The notes below the pieces were generated by a model. That model ran no database searches, had not been told where the DNA came from, and worked only from the letters and a program-made list of their open reading frames with translations. Below, in pieces: positions 47,101 to 55,024 of a stretch of 64,000 nt of DNA; the stretch's first letter is position 1, and every line of letters begins with the position of its first letter. The stretch is from Romanomermis culicivorax. Taxonomy: Eukaryota > Nematoda > Enoplea > Mermithida > Mermithidae. The position numbers and the translations under genes were made by a program. Location of the stretch: positions 868,001 to 932,000 of the forward strand of contig CAWUHX010000131.1 in NCBI GenBank assembly GCA_963922205.1, written 5' to 3'.

Positions 47101-47916
47101 AGTTAGGACAAGATGAAAGTCCGGCGATCATTTTTTGCATATGGCTTTTGTAGTGACTTCTTCAATATTTTTCTCTCAGGGGGAAGTCTCGACACATTTT
47201 CCGCATTTTTGCTCCAGGTTTCCTCCTTATCTGCTCAATGATACGAACTTACTTTCTCCACCGTCTATGATAAAATGTTTTAATCTAGCATTACTCCGAA
47301 ACTGCTGCTCTGTCTTCTGTGATTCGGTCCTGAAAAGGAGTGTCCGCATGAATAGTCGACTCCTAATTTGTTCAGAATGACCTACAAAGCATGGAACAGG
47401 ATTCGCCTTCTAATTTCATTGTCTACATGCATTTAAGGATTAACAAACCGTTGTAGAATTCATATTCACATCGTTTGAATGCCGTTAACTAAGTAGAAGT
47501 AGATATATCAATTTTATCCTCCAATGGGAGCTGTAACGGGCCGATGAATATGAAATTAGAAATCTGATATCAAAAATTCGCTGGAACTGCATTTCCTAAC
47601 ATTTTGGAGGCGACGGCGCAATTCTGCCCACAAGGAAACGGAGCTCCATGATGTTTTTTCATGATTTTGATTCACTATCGAAGAAAACGAATTTGGCGTT
47701 TTCCGCATATAAAAGATATCCGCTCCCTGTGGAGTGTATGCCCTTTGACGGCTCCTTTTCCACAATAACGATCTATCACTGATCTTGTTGTTGTTTAGGT
47801 TTTCTTTTCAGGTTCCGAAAGCTCTTATTTACGGAAAAGCCACGCACATCATTTGGCCTATGAAAAGGTGGACAAAGCTGTCGAAACATCTGCAAAGCGA
47901 GCGCGTTTTTCCATAA
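35027..47916 (+). CDS. IMMP2L: mitochondrial inner membrane peptidase subunit 2, complete gene span
   Basis: IMMP2L is a type I signal peptidase of the mitochondrial inner membrane. It trims sorting signals from proteins delivered to the intermembrane space. Five exons join in phase to 161 residues (human about 175): 35027-35146, 35453-35550, 40465-40530, 46338-46434 and 47812-47916. An N-terminal membrane segment (LNILVVGVGTIHFFG) precedes the catalytic Ser in ETSMQ (S38). The catalytic Lys lies in FIKRVVA (K84). GDIVAFINP, PAGHIWVEGDN, DSNMFGP and GKATHIIWPMKRW are family blocks. The DSN.FGP form points to subunit 2 rather than subunit 1. No single open frame reveals the gene. It was assembled from conserved blocks and splice phases. 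Intron 2 contains the antisense LRRN-type receptor. Confidence 0.93.
35453..35550 (+). CDS. IMMP2L: IMMP2L exon 2
   Basis: Acceptor ggaattttctag and donor TTCAT|GTAAGT. It encodes PTFNSTIDNDCVFLNRFAVR and ends GDIVAF, matching the family block before the Lys exon. Confidence 0.93.
35894..35899 (-). terminator. polyadenylation signal of the nested LRRN-type gene
   Basis: TTTATT on the plus strand reads AATAAA on the minus strand, about 70 bp beyond the receptor stop codon. Confidence 0.6.
35966..38125 (-). CDS. LRRN: LRRN-type leucine-rich repeat, Ig and FN3 transmembrane receptor
   Basis: This is a single-exon, 719-residue type I membrane protein of the leucine-rich repeat neuronal family, likely a cell-surface adhesion or recognition receptor. 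In order it has: a signal peptide (about 1-18), a Cys cap CPKHCRC (29-35), about 11 leucine-rich repeats (about 65-370), an LRRCT cap starting NPLACDC (372-378), a C2-type Ig domain (C443, W455, C485 in GNYTCLA), an FN3 domain (about 505-602), a membrane helix (about 619-644) and a 75-residue tail. Blocks such as NPHLSYVDPWAF and MSFYGNPLACDC align with vertebrate LRRN1-3, which are about 710 residues. It lies antisense inside IMMP2L intron 2. The start is the first Met before a hydrophobic signal. I see no intron in the coding region. Confidence 0.92.
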   Translation of the reverse strand: MMFYFTLIVVSIICGSTGSSSGFWNPANCPKHCRCSLASSEWFLQNDLRTIDCSNRNLTEFPANLPPDVQILLLSNNDLSDLFEDKPIYLHDLIHLDLSDNKIESLGSDSQFREFYNMQILDLNNNRLTSLADYTFAGLFNLERLALSNNYIQNGVGDQTFHGLLKLQTLEMSANRIEYVQPNWWLNANLHNLREVRLDNNFLSFLQTDAFDNLPSLRRLDLNGNKLQRLHKNVFRGLQSLQILNLDYNLLPEIPKEALSKLKRSLNSLNMNHNPLKSLKSNDFTDFPHLKDVSFNYMPRLTLVEKSTFKNLPELLIVDLHDNPHLSYVDPWAFLKTQEITHLFLHNNNLSSISQTVLKNLRNLSEMSFYGNPLACDCNSKFLRRILDQQFLKIRDVDRMICNSPFEHKFKLFTSFKSDDLPQKCQPQIAAILVDDRKIIFDCRAIGEPKPKLFWLSPDNQILEQKNSGETLILERDAKSGNYTCLAENDSGRATATIEFFRTENKPRLELMASHMTDRTVQITWRIDNDLNEFVFDNLKLIFRTKEMSASLDENQIQPLTKFPYSNSYQIKNLKPGTAYEVCLSLDNREEIFSCVEFRTKNSSATTETTIFDDKEKIGNLAIIVTLIVMVFVLVCLLIVVIILKKRRPTLYGNICTSHFHGCNYVATPQDCKSFLFDSVPPTPRTSCNVYVNPSDNGSAFGAFYGSNIMSICDSSNKN
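38126..40464. other. rest of IMMP2L intron 2 and upstream region of the receptor
   Basis: AT-rich and free of recognisable repeats, unlike most of the window. It should contain the promoter and 5' UTR of the minus-strand receptor, but I cannot point to specific elements. Confidence 0.4.
40465..40530 (+). CDS. IMMP2L: IMMP2L exon 3 (catalytic Lys)
   Basis: Acceptor aattttttcttcag and donor TTAA|GTAAGT. A 66-nt exon encoding (I)NPANSTERFIKRVVAQEG, with the general-base Lys in IKRVV. Too short for standard open-frame lists. Confidence 0.94.
41128..41575. repeat. degenerate GGGTCC/TCGGGT tandem repeat with TAGAGATG ends
   Basis: Units of the form ATATCGGGTCC...GAATATTGGGTCCGAGTCC...AATAGTCGGGTAATTTCGGG recur about six times. 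TAGAGATGCA at 41128 and CATCTCTA at 41436 are inverted, so at least part is a hAT-like element rich in subterminal repeats. A fragment recurs at about 43615-43675. Confidence 0.6.
41597..43197. mobile_element. TTAAGACAC element (copy 2), interrupted by a small insert
   Basis: It is homologous to 5028-7000 in the same orientation. It starts TTAAGACACGATTTCTGAGA and ends CAGAAACTGCGTCTCAA. It is internally shorter than copy 1 and carries a 126-bp insertion at 42143-42268. Confidence 0.7.
42143..42268. mobile_element. 126-bp CATACC-family insert with empty site known
   Basis: Its right half (GACTTTTTCGACC, C run, AACTGGTTGAACCTCTTACG, TATG) matches the right end of 50289-50969. The left end starts CATGAAAA. 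The flanks TTCAGGAA (42135-42142) and TACAGGAA (42269-42276) match at 7 of 8. The homologous uninterrupted site TGCAGGAA lies at 5583-5590 in copy 1. Confidence 0.78.
43858..44470. mobile_element. hAT-like element copy, right end lost
   Basis: It begins near CCGGGGTTTTTCCCGC. It carries CATTTTGATGCAATTCAGAA, the hairpin CCGGCAC-TTC-GCGTCGG (about 44019-44036) and CATTTTCCAGCGTTCCACAA. This order and wording match 62756-63746. Confidence 0.6.
46338..46434 (+). CDS. IMMP2L: IMMP2L exon 4 (GDN box)
   Basis: Acceptor cttgcattgag and donor CCG|GTAAGT. It encodes ATNGETYLIPAGHIWVEGDN and DSNMFGP, the most conserved block of the family. Confidence 0.95.
47812..47916 (+). CDS. IMMP2L: IMMP2L exon 5 (terminal)
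   Basis: Acceptor ggttttcttttcag. It encodes VPKALIYGKATHIIWPMKRW and a short tail ending ERVFP, with TAA at 47914-47916. The THI.WP..RW block matches the C-terminus of subunit 2. Confidence 0.94.
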   Translation, partial: VPKALIYGKATHIIWPMKRWTKLSKHLQSERVFP

Positions 47917-48085
47917 ATATCCATAACGTAAAAAATTGTGCAATTGCCTTGCTATTTGTGCGTTACGGTGACATTAAATGTTGAATAGCATGTGACTAAC
48001 TTTAAATGGCAGATTATTGACTTCCGATAGTTCTTACTGTATTCATATCAGTGGATTCATCTGCGGGCCTTTTGGCACACGGTGT

Positions 48086-48903
48086 CAGGGTTTTTTTGCA
48101 CACAGCAACCAAATTTTTTCTGTCAAGTTGCACAGTGCAACTTGAGACCTGACTGCTCTTTTGATAAGGTTATTGGGTTTTCTGTCCGGAGATGCATTTT
48201 TATGCGTTCTAAAATGGAAAAAAGTGAAAATTTTCCGGCGCTTGGCGCCGGGTTTCAATTCATTTATAATTTTCTATATTATTCTAGTGCGCGGTTAGAA
48301 AAGGTCATTCTAGTTAGTGTTTAAAGGTTCTAATTATCATCATATTATGGTTAAATGTTTGATCCTGTATTGTTTTTTGACGAAGTTGATGAAAACCAAC
48401 ATTTTTCTCGATAATTTCCCCAAAATTTTTTGCGATCTTCACAAAAAATTTGAATTTTGTGTGATCAAAACATTTTGAGTGTAAGACAATGCTGAAAATT
48501 TTTGGCGGTTGAAGGCCGCTTGCCTAGTTTTTGGATTTCAGTTTGTCCCACTGTAAATTCATTAAATTCACCGAGAAATCAAACCTTCTGTCTGGAAAAT
48601 CAAAGGTGAAAAGATTAATTTTCCAGCGTTCCAGAATACTGAAATCCAGAAAAAATTTTCGGCGCACTCTAGTCTAGTCATATTAACTTTTTCGTTTGGT
48701 CTCCAAAACTCAAAAAATTGGGATTTAAATGCCTGAAACCGACGCGGATCGAATGAAATGTCAAGAAAACTAGTTTGCGATGGTTTTTCCAATAAATTCA
48801 AGCAAATTTATCGATTTTATAGTGAGCAACTAAAAATTTATCTGTGCAACCAAAATTTTTCCTCAAATTGCACATTGCAACCTGGCCTGTGAAAAAAACC
48901 CTG
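48086..48903. mobile_element. 818-bp hAT-like element with 8-bp target duplication
   Basis: It begins CAGGGTTTTTTTGCACACAG and ends GCCTGTGAAAAAAACCCTG. The flanks CACGGTGT (48078-48085) and CACAGTGT (48904-48911) match at 7 of 8. The interior has the hairpin CCGGCGC-TTG-GCGCCGG (about 48236-48252) and TTTTCCAGCGTTCCAGAAT. This is the best-preserved member of its group and has no transposase. Confidence 0.85.
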
Positions 48904-49604
48904 CACAGTGTTGCCAAGTTAGGGGTTTTTCCCCAAATCTAGGGGTTTCTCGAGGGCGTTGAGGTTTTTCTAGGAGTTTTGTATTTTTATTTTCGAGGTT
49001 TTGGGGGTTTTTCGACGAATTCGCTTGTTTGAATGTTGTGTGCTTGACGGCGAATTACTGTATAAAATAAGAAAAAAGCGTGGTGAAATTGAAAAAATGA
49101 AAATTGAAATGAATATTGATGGAATAGTGTGGCCAGTTTGTGTAATTTAATTTATGATTAAATCAGCATATTTTTGGCTTAATTACAGAATTTTGACTTT
49201 TGGTGCACCATGTTTTTTTCCAAAAAATTTTTCCCTAAGTGGGGAAATAAAGACTCTAAAAATGTTTCGCCAAAGTAATAATAAAACTGAATGAATTTAA
49301 TGTATAAATAGCACTGAAAAACATTTAAATTTGATGAATCGCGGCTGAGCACATAAAAATATGTGCTAATTTATTTGGTATTTTATATAATGCCGCAAAG
49401 CGACCGACCGAAAGTATTTATTTTACCCCATTAAAGTGCATTCAAGTTTAAAATGCTAATCTAGGGGAAGTTAGATAAAAACTTTTTCCCCATTTGGCTA
49501 ATAGTGCTAAAAATTTTTCCCTTCTTTCCTAAATTTTTTTCCTAAAATAAACGTTTTGGGGAAAAACATGCTGGTTCAGTGTAAAAATACTCTGTTGACA
49601 TCTT

Positions 49605-50165
49605 TGATGATAATGATGATGATTTTATTTGCAACGGCACTAAGCAATGTTAAAAGAATATAATGAAATAAACGAATAAGTTAATTAAATACGGAATAAA
49701 TATGCAGTACATTTAAGAATATGCTTTGCTTGGTCAAAAAGGCATATAGCTCTTACAGTTAACCAAAATTGAACTTATCCAATTTTGAGCGAAAAATTTT
49801 ACTATTTCTAGATGTTATTATCGATTCAGGAAGTTTATTCCAAATAGGAATAACTCTATTTGTAAAGAAGTATTGCTTAATATCAGTCCTTGGAATATCT
49901 GTTTTTAACTTCCTATTGTGGTAGGACCGGGTCTGAGAATGTGTAATGGTGCAGAAATCACTCAGTTTTACATCTACTTCATGGTTTATTATCTTATATA
50001 ACATAACCAAATCATTCAAACGCCTTCTACTTTCAAGTGTCTCTAACTTTAATATAGTTAAACGATCATTATAAAAAACCTCAGGATAGTTGAGAACCCT
50101 TTTCGTGAAGTATTTCTGTACTTTTTCAATGGCTCTGATGTTCTTAGTTGAGTGGAGTTGATCAT
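49605..50165 (-). pseudogene. 3' fragment of a CR1-like LINE (copy A)
   Basis: The minus strand encodes the C-terminus of a non-LTR reverse transcriptase, including KQYFFTNRVIPIWNKLPESI (49759-50019). The 3' tail ends in ATC/GAT simple repeats at about 49608-49625. A related copy lies at 56650-57240. Confidence 0.72.
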
Positions 50166-50288
50166 CGACTAGTGAGACCTTCGTTCAATTGATCGTTGCT
50201 TGGGCAATCAGAATAAGGCTTACCATTGGGCTTAGGCTTAGGCTTTGGTTAAGGTACAATTTACCTATGTGCATATTCTATATAGTGT

Positions 50289-50969
50289 CATACCTGTACT
50301 TGGGGGGGGGGGGGGTTGGGGGACCCCCCCCCCCCCAACTTGGCCAACCCTGTACCCAAAATCATTTACCCCCCCCCCCAGTTTGGGAAAAATTAAAAAA
50401 ATGTGCAAAAAAGTGTATGTTTTTTGGCCTTTTTTGGGAAAAATTTCGACTTTTTCCTACCCCCCCTAAAATTTCGGATTTACCTCCCCCCTTCAACCAT
50501 ACATGTAACGGAGCTCCGAGGTCTGGGGGGGGGGTTGGAGCACTTTTTTGGGGCCAGGGGTCAGTAATTCCCAAAATTTTGAGGGGAGGGGTCCCTGAAG
50601 GAAAAAAAATTCGATTTTTTCCATGGAAAATGTCCGAAAACAGTTTAAAAAGTAGTAATTTTTGTCTAAAAAATGATAAAATATGTACTTATGGCGCGAA
50701 GCGCCAAGAAAATTGACGTTTTTGACCATTTTTTGTTCAAAAATTGACATTTTTCATAGAAAAAATGACATTTTTCAGTATTTTTCCGACTAAAACTATG
50801 GGGGTCCCTAGGGCTACTATATGGCTAGCCATAGGATTGGAAAATCCTGGGGGGGGCGGTCGCCCAATGGCTAGCCATATGGTCGACGATTTCTGTGGGG
50901 GGTTCCCATAGCACTTCCCCCCCCCAATTACATGTATGCCCTCAACTGGTCGGAGGTCTTACAGGTATG
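50289..50969. mobile_element. CATACCTG miniature element with exact target duplication, split by an insert
   Basis: The ends CATACCTGTA and (T)ACAGGTATG are inverted repeats. TATAGTGT is exactly duplicated at 50281-50288 and 50970-50977. G and C runs of up to 14 bp flank an AT-rich middle. Without the insert at 50498-50938 and its duplicated site, the element is about 230 bp. This copy defines the family. Confidence 0.88.
50498..50938. mobile_element. CATACATGTAA miniature element nested in 50289-50969
   Basis: The ends CATACATGTAA and TTACATGTATG are inverted repeats. The flanks CCTTCAAC (50490-50497) and CCCTCAAC (50939-50946) match at 7 of 8. Removing it restores the right end of the host element (CAAC|TGGTCGGAGG). 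It carries the hairpin TGGCGC-GAA-GCGCCA at about 50692-50706. A reverse copy lies at 9857-10299. Confidence 0.88.
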
Positions 50970-51475
50970 TATAGTGTATATAAGTTCCAGTACTAAACTT
51001 TGTAAGCGTCATAGGAACTATTTGAAACACGATTAGATACATACAATTCAATCGAATGCAGTTAAAATTCTTTTGAAATAACACGAAAAACTTATGACTA
51101 TTTCTGCCGTTGAGCCACTAAAAATTTAGTTTTCAAAAAGTGCAACTTTTTAAATAGAAACAAGTTTGAAATGGCCCAATATGTACGCTCTTAAGTATAA
51201 TAAATCATTTAAAAGTTTTATAATCCAAGTTTATAACAAAATGAATAAAAAATTTCTGTAAACTTATTTTTTCTTCTTTTTATTTTTCTTTTTGTTTTTT
51301 GTTTTTGTAAACGTAAACCGAAAAATCCAAAATTTGGTGATTAAAATCCAAGAAACTCAAAACCCATCTTTTCCAACCCTGATCCTCTTACTCTTGATCA
51401 CTCAACCGAGAATTCACGTTGGGATTGAAGTCTACCTCTTAACCTTCAACTAAGCAGGCTTATTATAAGTATGGA

Positions 51476-52742
51476 CAGTGTTTTTTCTGCACAGTGCAGA
51501 CATTTTAGGCTTCGTGCAAAATTTTTTTCGGTGATTTCTGCACTGGTGCAGAATTTTTTGAGTCCTGTGTTTGATCACATATATTCTTCTATAATGTGTC
51601 AGTCATTAATTTTGAACCTTTAAAATCAATTATTTTTCTTATTTTAAGATTTTAAAATGTCTTGTAAAAAAACTATAAATTCGTTCAAATTTAACATTTA
51701 ATTACACATTTAATTTGCATTTTTACTATATTCACTATTATTCAATTGTAGCAGGCACTGTTTTTCCCCCAAATCGTTCTTTTTTTGGAAAAAAATTCAG
51801 AAGAGGAAAAATATTTTGGGCTCTTTCCCCATCTGGGGAAGAAAATTTTGGGGATCTGATACAGAAAAGATGCATTTTGGTGCATTTTAGAAGATCATAA
51901 TCTCGAAATTTTCCGGCGCATAATCATTATTATGTATTACCTAGCTCAGGCGCGATTTTTAGTATGTCTACCTTCACTTATCACTTCATCTATATAATAG
52001 TTTTCATCATTAATTTAATCGCATTATCTTATGTTTGTTTCAATGGGTAATCTTCAATATTTTATCCTGATATTGAATGAAGATTCACATTTTTTCCTTG
52101 ACACATTTTTTGAGAAAGATCAATACGTCAAGTCTCTGAACTTTTTGAAGCGACTATTCCTTTCTTAACCTGAAATAAATTTAAAAGCTTCATGGAATTA
52201 GTTTTCGGAAATTTCTTACTCTTACTCATTTCTTTTCGATAAAGTTCATGAGAGTTTACGAATTCACGTTTTGAAATTTTTCAAATAATATAATTCTAAA
52301 AATGACAACTTTAGAACACAAAATTCGAATCTAATTCTTCAAATAAATGTTCGGAAAATTGATTTTCCAGCGTCGCAGAATGTTATTGCCCAAAAAATTT
52401 TTCCCGCGCCTGGCGCCGGAAAGATTAATATATTTTTTCGGGCTCTAACTTGACATCCTAGAGGACTTAAGCGGCGATTTCTGATGTAATTCAGAGTCAG
52501 TATGCTCCTGGATAGTTTGCTGGAAAGTTTGCTTGTAGATTAATGCTTGTGGATCTTAGACCTCGATCAAACTCGAAAATCTCAATTTCCCACTCAATTT
52601 TAATAAATTAACGGCTCTAAAAACATCAGAAGGTTTGAAAAAGTTCAAGAACACCTAAATAAGGAATCTGTAAGCATTTTTGAGCGAAAAAATGACTTCG
52701 AGAAATATAGAAAAAATTTTGCTGGGTGCAGAAAAAACACTG
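51476..52742. mobile_element. 1267-bp hAT-like element, perfect 17-bp ends and exact target duplication
   Basis: CAGTGTTTTTTCTGCAC at the left and GTGCAGAAAAAACACTG at the right are a perfect inverted repeat. AGTATGGA is exactly duplicated at 51468-51475 and 52743-52750. The interior has TGCATTTTGGTGCATTTTAG, the TTTTCCAGCGTCGCAGAAT word and a CGCGCCTGGCGCCGG hairpin. No transposase is encoded. Well-matched ends suggest fairly recent movement. Confidence 0.92.
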
Positions 52743-52977
52743 AGTATGGATTAGAATCAGGATTAGGAGGTTTATACAAGTTAGAGATTTTATGTTGCAT
52801 TTGTGCAAGCTCTGCAATCTGAGGCTTAGGCTTCATTTAAGGAGCTTCTAACTAAATTTGTGAATCTTTTCAAAGTTAAGCATACATGTTTAATCTAGTT
52901 TGATCTTTGAAGTTTGAAACCCACAATTTTCTGACTGTATTGTTGGACATTATTCTATGTGTGCAATATAGCTTGGC

Positions 52978-53127
52978 CAGGGCCGTGCACAAGGGGGGCG
53001 GCGGGCGGCCGCCCCCCACAAAGGCAGCCTACAATGAGTGTATCGCGTAAAATCAACATTTTCTGGGGCTATTCAGAAAAAAAATTTAGTCCGCCCTCCT
53101 CATGAAAAAATCCTGCGCACGGACATG
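52978..53127. mobile_element. 150-bp CAGGGCCGTGCAC miniature element
   Basis: Left end CAGGGCCGTGCACAAGG. The right end, read inverted, is CATGTCCGTGCGCAGG. The flanks AGCTTGGC (52970-52977) and GGCTTGGC (53128-53135) match at 7 of 8. The centre is a GC palindrome (GGGGCGGCGGGCGGCCGCCC). Confidence 0.72.
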
Positions 53128-53479
53128 GGCTTGGCTTTAAGGAATGAGAGTTGTAACTCTCTTACTGTAAGAAAACCTATGTTGAAAAAATTTCCGTCGG
53201 GCATGTATTATCATTCAAACAGTTTGGTGCAGCAATCGGCTGAATGGTATGATGAAGATGAAATTCTGCAGCTAGCAGCTGAATAAAGTTGCTGATTCTT
53301 AGTAAACTTATGTTTGATTTATTTTTTTACCCATGAATTAAACTTATTCTATCTTTCAAAAATTTGGGGTTTTCTAGGGATTTTCAAAAATTTTTGAGGT
53401 TTCCAGGGTTTTTTTGGAACGATTGAGGTTTTTTGGCGGAAAAATTTGTGTTTTTGGAGACGACTACTTGGCAACACTG

Positions 53480-54523
53480 CACAAAACTGCAACTTAAAGC
53501 CTGACTGCCCTTTCGATTAGGTTGTAGGGTTTCCTATCTGGAGATGCATTCTTCTGCGTTATAAAATAGAGCGAAAATTTCAAGTCATTTATAATTTTTC
53601 TGTAAGTTATATAATTATTCTAGTGCGCGGTTTGAAATTGTCGTCCTAGCTAATGTTTATAGCTTTCAATTATCACTTTGATTTTTAAGTCATTCGTCTC
53701 TCATGATAAAAATACTCTAGCAAAGGCTTTCGTTACCTATGTAACGTCCAATATTGCAATACTGTAATTCGGAACGGAATTTTTTATTTTATTTTGTTCC
53801 GTGTAACAGCAATAAAGATTTTTCTTGTCATTTCAACGTATTATGGATAACTGTTTGATCCTGTGTTGTTTTTTGACGAAAAGCAAGATTTTTCTCTGTT
53901 ATGTTCTGAAATTTTGGCAATCTCTATAAAGTTCTGACTTAGACGTTCAATCATTTGGGGGTCGAAAAATTTCTAAAAAAGACCAAAAAAGGTACTTTTT
54001 CCCTATTTTTAGTTTGAGGAGGTTGGATTTAGGATTCGACCAAGTTGCCCCCCCCCCCCCATTTACGGTTATGCTTTTGTGAGATTGAGTAGAAATTTCT
54101 GCTGGTTAAAGAATCGAAATTCTTGATTGCTTCCCAAGTTTTTGAGTTGTAGTTTTCCCGTCTGAAAATTGATTTAATTCACTGAAGAATTAAACATTCT
54201 GTCTGGGATATAAAAAATGAAAAGATTCATTTCCAGCGTTCTAGAATAGTATCAAAATCCAGGAAAATTTTCGGAATAGTATCAAAATCCAGGAAAAAAT
54301 GCTCGCGCCGAACAAGTTACTCATGCCAACGTTTTTATTTTCTCTCCAAAACTCAAAAAATAGGTTTTAAAAGCCTAAGACCGACGCAAATCGAATGAAA
54401 TACAAGAAAACTAGCTTTTGATTCCAATAAAATTGAGCTAATTTATTAATTTTAGGGTGAGCAACCAAAAATTTATCTGCGCAACTAAAATTTTTCCCCA
54501 AGTTGCACATTGCAGCCAGACTC
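53480..54523. mobile_element. hAT-like element copy, left end lost
   Basis: TTAGGTTGTAGGGTTTCC, GTGCGCGGTTTGAAA, CATTTCCAGCGTTCTAGAAT and the final AAGTTGCACATTGCAGCC follow the same order as in 48086-48903. It includes a CATACC-type fragment (about 53950-54075, C run then ATTTACGGTTATG). Confidence 0.6.
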
Positions 54524-55024
54524 AAGAGGTCAATCTTCTTTCTCCTTGAGTAAACTCTTTACATGTTCTCTTTTCACTTGTCTTTTTTTCTTCACTCATT
54601 CCATCCTCATATGCCTGATGTTACTGTGTCTGTATTGTTATTAATAGGAATTTTCTATTGCATAATGTGATGACACTTTCAATAAGATTAATCCTTCTAA
54701 TTTACATTTTTAGAGTCCTTAACTAGTCTAATATAATATAGGGAGCATCCAACAGTTTTTGCGTAGTTATTTTGTGGTGCCAAACATTCTAAAGAATTGA
54801 ACTACAAAAATCTATTAAAAACCGAAAAAGTCGAAATTTCAAGACTCTGGTTATTGCCAACCCTAGGAAAGTCACTTTCTGTTTGGATAAAAGTTAACAT
54901 GTTTTCATTGTATCTGGATTTGCGCTTCAACTGTAATATAGGTTCTCGTTTGATTTTTTCAGAAAATGTACAATTTTATTTGCGACTCATTATTACCGAT
55001 TTGCGTAAACTTCAGTACCCAATG
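54524..55024. other. intergenic, nothing recognised
   Basis: AT-rich DNA without a supported gene. GAAAAAGTCGAAATTTCAAG resembles words in nearby repeats. Confidence 0.4.

Larger units (their letters stand above)
48906..53479. mobile_element. 4.57-kb nested cluster bounded by CAGTGTTGCCAAGT inverted ends
   Basis: CAGTGTTGCCAAGT at the left and ACTTGGCAACACTG at the right are a perfect 14-bp inverted repeat of hAT type. Both ends continue into GGGGTTTTT/TTTTTGGAG-rich sequence. Inside are a LINE tail, a CATACC element holding another element, a 1267-bp hAT-like element and a 150-bp element. An open frame ending AEWYDEDEILQLAAE (stop near 53286) may be a remnant of this element's own protein. 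I could not identify it. No matching target duplication was found. Confidence 0.6.

Noticed and set aside
50189-50716. 175-aa proline/glycine-rich frame at 50189
   Set aside because: It runs across two nested miniature elements and a target duplication. Coding is an artefact of C runs.
53038-53286. 82-aa frame ending AEWYDEDEILQLAAE as a gene
   Set aside because: Its first third is a 150-bp transposon. The rest may be a transposase remnant, but I could not identify it, so no gene is called.
48906-53479. 8-bp target duplication for the CAGTGTTGCC-ended cluster
   Set aside because: The flanks (ACCCTGCA, or TTGGCACA after removing the adjacent insert, against CACAAAAC) do not match, so no duplication is claimed.
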